DNA of 64,000 nucleotides from Flavisolibacter longurius (GTDB taxonomy: Bacteria; Bacteroidota; Bacteroidia; Chitinophagales; Chitinophagaceae): NCBI GenBank assembly GCA_014163555.1, contig JACJGO010000003.1, positions 336,974 to 400,973 of the forward strand. The letters run 5' to 3'. The position numbers and the translations under genes were made by a program. The notes beneath the pieces were generated by a model. The model worked only from the letters and a program-made list of their open reading frames with translations. It was not told where the DNA came from and made no database searches. Positions 62,997-64,000 of this stretch are shown in pieces; position 1 is the first letter of the stretch; every line of letters begins with the position of its first letter.

Positions 62997-64000
62997 TTAA
63001 GAACCGGCATTGCCGTTGTCGGTATCCACACCACCAAAGCCAGATACACCCGGAGCACTGCTGTCCAAAATATCCGTTGTTGGTGTAGTTACTCCTTCAG
63101 GTGTTTGTGAACCGGTAGCGATATCAGAGCCTTCGTAACTGCCTGCGCCGCCAATCATTCCACCAGTTGGCGCTGCAGCGGCATTATCGCTGTTGCCACC
63201 ACGGTTTCTGTTGTTGCCGCCAGAACGGTTGCCACCACCGTTGGAAGAGGAGCGTCCGCCTTTTGCGGCTACGCTGCTGCGTGTGCTTTTACTGGCCGAT
63301 GCCAGGCCCCTGGAGGAAGAAGAGCCACTGCTGCTGCGGGATGCAGAAGAGCCGCTACGCGATGCCGAAGAACCACCGCTGCGGGTTGCACTGCGACCGC
63401 CGCCTGAACTCTTGGCTGCGCCTTTGGAAGCAGTTTTAGAAGTGCCTTTTGCGGCTGTTTTTGTAGCCCCTTTCGATGCAGATTTGGTTGCACTGCCTTT
63501 TTTGGCTGCACCACCACCGGAGCGGTTTCCGCCTTTACCGGCTGCTGATTTGGAAGTGCCGCCTTTCGACATCATGCTACCTTTTTTGGCAGCTGACTTT
63601 TTAGAGGCAGCTCCTTTAGAGGAAGCTTTTGAAGCAGATTTAGAGGCCCCGCCTTTTTTGGCTGCTGATTTTTTGGAAGCGGCTCCTTTGGAGGCCGAAC
63701 CTTTGGCGGCTGATTTGGATGCTCCACCTTTTTTGGCTGCTCCTTTCGAAGCGGTTTTAGAAGAGGCTTTTGAAGCGCCGCCTTTTTTGGCCGCACCTTT
63801 TGAGGAGGCACTACCTTTTTTTGCTGCGGTCTTTGTAGCACCGCCTTTTTTGGCTGCGCCTTTGGACATCATACCGCCTTTTTTGGCTGCTGATTTTTTG
63901 GAAGCGGCTCCTTTGGAGGCCGAACCTTTGGCGGCTGATTTGGATGCTCCACCTTTTTTGGCTGCTCCTTTCGAAGCGGTTTTAGAAGAGGCTTTTGAAG
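62997..64000 (-). CDS. Histone H1-like Lys/Ala/Ser/Gly repeat protein (5' end outside window)
   Basis: The frame is open from the right edge to a stop at 62997, at least 333 codons. A Met pair sits inside at 63872, but the frame continues upstream in the same composition, so the true start is outside. Most of it is made of KKGGASK, SKGAASKKSAAKKGG and KGAAKKGG units, like bacterial histone H1 homologues (Hc1, AlgP-type). The C-terminal ~120 residues change to Ser/Arg/Gly-rich (RSGGSSASRSGSSASRSS) and then acidic (DTDNGNAGS). Probably a DNA-binding, nucleoid-associated protein. Repeats make its length uncertain in assembly. Confidence 0.85.
   Translation of the reverse strand, partial: SKASSKTASKGAAKKGGASKSAAKGSASKGAASKKSAAKKGGMMSKGAAKKGGATKTAAKKGSASSKGAAKKGGASKASSKTASKGAAKKGGASKSAAKGSASKGAASKKSAAKKGGASKSASKASSKGAASKKSAAKKGSMMSKGGTSKSAAGKGGNRSGGGAAKKGSATKSASKGATKTAAKGTSKTASKGAAKSSGGGRSATRSGGSSASRSGSSASRSSSGSSSSRGLASASKSTRSSVAAKGGRSSSNGGGNRSGGNNRNRGGNSDNAAAAPTGGMIGGAGSYEGSDIATGSQTPEGVTTPTTDILDSSAPGVSGFGGVDTDNGNAGS
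63649..64000 (-). repeat. 225-bp tandem repeat inside the H1-like gene
   Basis: A 127-bp stretch (63649-63775) recurs at 63874-64000 with no difference that I can see, offset by 225 bp (75 codons). The second copy is cut by the window edge, so more units may follow. Confidence 0.85.

Overview
The window looks like chromosome of a Bacteroidota member, most likely family Chitinophagaceae (inference). The evidence is a SusC/SusD outer-membrane pair, lipoproteins with Bacteroidota-style signal sequences, paired DUF1573 genes, a DUF3810 metalloprotease, TAnnTTTG/TACCTTCG-like promoter boxes, few Shine-Dalgarno sites, and degenerate intergenic word repeats of the kind seen in this phylum.

Region 1 (about 0.8-33 kb) is a large plant-polysaccharide and sugar-acid locus. 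On the minus strand lie susC-susD and, after a terminator, an IlvD/Edd pentonate dehydratase. Divergent from susC is a plus-strand run: exported RraA-like aldolase, Tat-exported enolase-superfamily enzyme, BASS transporter, Tat-signal Gfo/Idh/MocA oxidoreductase (broken by one in-frame TAG), GH3 and GH43. A ketoglutarate-semialdehyde-type dehydrogenase follows. A second minus-strand run holds an AraC regulator, FGGY gluconokinase-like kinase, RraA-like protein, DgoD-like enolase-superfamily dehydratase, GntP permease and a third RraA-like protein. Divergent from it are an SMP-30 lactonase and an FAH-family 2-keto-3-deoxypentonate dehydratase-like enzyme, followed by GH127.

Read together, two routes are suggested. 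The first is a cytoplasmic Weimberg-type route: pentonate, 2-keto-3-deoxypentonate, 2-oxoglutarate semialdehyde, 2-oxoglutarate (IlvD/Edd, FAH-type, ALDH). The second is an apparently extracytoplasmic route made of exported oxidoreductase, lactonase, dehydratase and RraA aldolase, with GntP and BASS as importers. The second is the most unusual hypothesis in the window.

Region 2 (33-41 kb) has a PAS sensor kinase, two small genes (one a DUF6572 remnant), tRNA-Lys, an M14-like lipoprotein, plsX-rpmF-yceD, DUF3810, tspO and dinB. Region 3 (41-54 kb) has two tandem DUF1573 genes, a fused alpha/beta 2-oxoacid dehydrogenase E1, phzF, an Fn3 lipoprotein, an adenylate cyclase/TPR protein, DCC-family, yebC and amino-acid transporters. 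Region 4 (54-64 kb) has dedA, MFS, a GT9 glycosyltransferase, small lipoproteins, hsp20, an HMA protein, a class IV aminotransferase, rpsL-rpsG (not followed by fusA) and a repetitive histone H1-like Lys/Ala/Ser/Gly protein running off the right edge.
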